Shown here piece after piece: positions 63,059 to 64,000 of a DNA stretch of 64,000 nt. The first letter of the stretch is position 1, and each line of letters opens with the position of its first letter. Source of the DNA: Sorangium cellulosum (GTDB taxonomy: Bacteria; Myxococcota_A; Polyangia; Polyangiales; Polyangiaceae). The stretch lies in NCBI RefSeq assembly GCF_004135735.1, contig NZ_CP012670.1:1178001-1242000 (forward strand), given 5' to 3'. The translations under genes were made by a program, and so were the position numbers. The notes under the pieces were generated by a model. It had not been told where the DNA came from. It saw nothing but the letters and a program-made list of their open reading frames with translations, and did no database searches.

Positions 63059-64000
63059 TCAGCCCCTCTTGCCCGGCGGCAGCAGCTTGCCCCGCTCGCC
63101 GGTCTCGCCCTGCATCGGGCGGTGCAGGATGATCTTGCGGCCCGCCTCGCGGCCGTGCGCGTGCGCCGCCGTCCGCTGGTTGCCCGCGTGGCGCAGGTGC
63201 TGCACGTGCGGGTGCCGCCGCCGGTAATAGCTGTCCAGGTCGGCGTCCTGCACCCAGACCAGCCCTTGCTCGGCGGACGCCTTGCGCTCCGCGTTCAGCT
63301 TCTCGAGGAAGCCCAGCATCACGCCCGCCAGGAACGTGCGGCGGTCCTTGTTGCCCTTCACGCCGAGGCTCCGCTTGTGCTCGCGCCAGAGCTGCTCGGC
63401 CGTGTGATGCAGGAACGCGTGCACGTAGGCCGCCATCTCGAGGTTCGCCGGGGTCCCGCAGATCTCGAGGACGCTGCCCCGCTTGCCCTCGAGCGGCACG
63501 TAGACGGGCACCCAGATCGCCTCGACGAAGAAGTGCTTCCCGAGGATGCCCCCGACGATGCGCTCGCTCTCGCCCACGCGCCCGCTCGGCGTGCCCAGGT
63601 GCCGGAAGCCGTACTGCCGCGCGGCGCGCGCCTTCGCGACGTCGAGGTTGTACTTCAGCATCAGCCGCTGCGCGGCGCTCATCGCCGACTGCGCCTCGTT
63701 GGCGTTCGGGCTCTCGGCGAGCGCGAGCAGCCGCGCGATGCGGTCGAGGATCCGGGCGTCCACGCCGGCGCCCTCCGCCCCGCCGTCGCCGCGCCCCGGC
63801 CCGCCCGGCTCGAACGGCGACGGCCCCGTGGCCGGCATCCCGGACGCGTTCGCGTCGATGCCGAGCTTCGCGCACACGTCGCGGAACGCCGGCCCGTGCG
63901 CCGCCTCGTCCCTGACGCCCAGCACCTCGTGCACGTACTGGTGCGCCATCTCGTGCTTGAGCACCTCGATCACGACCCCCCACGGCTGCGAGAGGACGAG
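63059..64000 (-). CDS. SprT-like metalloprotease with DUF2786 domain, N-terminus beyond the window
   Basis: The C-terminal 313 residues of a larger protein. The right edge still reads in frame (VLSQPWGVVIEVLKHEMAHQ), so the gene continues past 64000. The zinc motif HEMAHQYVHEVLG marks an SprT/Spartan-like protease core. It is followed by a DUF2786 domain beginning RILDRIARLLALAESPNANE, with AQRLMLKYNLD and WVPVYVPLEGKRGSVLEICG. The C-terminal tail is basic (GREAGRKIILHRP). Spartan-like proteases digest DNA-protein crosslinks in eukaryotes; the bacterial role is not established. Confidence 0.85.
   Translation of the reverse strand, partial: LVLSQPWGVVIEVLKHEMAHQYVHEVLGVRDEAAHGPAFRDVCAKLGIDANASGMPATGPSPFEPGGPGRGDGGAEGAGVDARILDRIARLLALAESPNANEAQSAMSAAQRLMLKYNLDVAKARAARQYGFRHLGTPSGRVGESERIVGGILGKHFFVEAIWVPVYVPLEGKRGSVLEICGTPANLEMAAYVHAFLHHTAEQLWREHKRSLGVKGNKDRRTFLAGVMLGFLEKLNAERKASAEQGLVWVQDADLDSYYRRRHPHVQHLRHAGNQRTAAHAHGREAGRKIILHRPMQGETGERGKLLPPGKRG

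Overview
The window is very GC-rich, strongly G/C-biased at third codon positions and densely coding. It carries several eukaryote-like Ser/Thr kinases, lipoproteins with long Ala/Pro/Gly-rich leaders, PEGA-type and Cys-rich secreted proteins, an Rhs protein and many short tandem repeats. This suggests a large-genome myxobacterium of the Sorangium/Polyangium type. The assignment is an inference from gene content and composition; no rRNA or marker gene is present. No tRNA, rRNA, CRISPR array, transposase or integrase was recognised.

Layout. 1-2.8 kb: the edge of a sugar or polysaccharide region (Gfo/Idh/MocA oxidoreductase cut by the window, family-4 glycosyltransferase) and a small STAS-like protein. 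2.9-6.7 kb: a coupled pair, a duplicated ATP-grasp ligase followed by a self-processing P1/DmpA aminopeptidase. 6.8-12.8 kb: UvrD/PcrA helicase, PEGA-type protein, Cys-rich lipoprotein and DUF2867 protein. 12.8-18 kb: MBL hydrolase and FAD oxidoreductase, divergent from an AmpG-like transporter, then a repeat element (locus A) and a Tat-type amidase. 18-24.6 kb: Lon protease, alpha/beta hydrolase, stand-alone NFACT-R protein, fatty-acyl-CoA synthetase and peroxiredoxin-glutaredoxin. 25-28.2 kb: an Rhs gene broken by one in-frame TAG, with a candidate immunity gene. 28.3-32 kb: methyltransferase, small lipoprotein and TypA. 32-36.6 kb: a recent tandem duplication of a Uma2 nuclease gene, then promoter, cobalamin riboswitch and TonB-dependent receptor. 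36.7-38.9 kb: a junk-like segment with repeat element B enclosing a four-helix-bundle gene, a methyltransferase pseudogene, an unidentified 3' gene remnant and a MerR-type effector domain without its HTH. 38.9-46.2 kb: histidine kinase, Ser/Thr kinase and membrane pyrophosphatase. 46.3-50.8 kb: a small orphan gene, a collagen-like/PhoX-like lipoprotein and a di-heme cytochrome lipoprotein. 50.8-64 kb: repeat element C, MATE transporter, single-pass membrane protein, SLP-type phosphatase, DUF1232 protein, Ser/Thr kinase overlapping a membrane dipeptidase, TPR lytic transglycosylase, cytochrome c, SRPBCC protein and an SprT-like/DUF2786 protein cut by the right edge.

The most unusual signal is a family of three composite repeat loci (A 16.5 kb, B 36.7 kb, C 50.8 kb). 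Each is a pair of inverted arms made of a heptamer pyrimidine-rich array plus a GTGCGC hexamer array. Locus B encloses a four-helix-bundle (S23/Avd-like) protein gene, so A and C may be empty or decayed relatives. A second recurring pattern is a -10-like hexamer (TANNNT) 6-9 nt before the start codon of genes that lack a Shine-Dalgarno sequence, which suggests leaderless transcripts.
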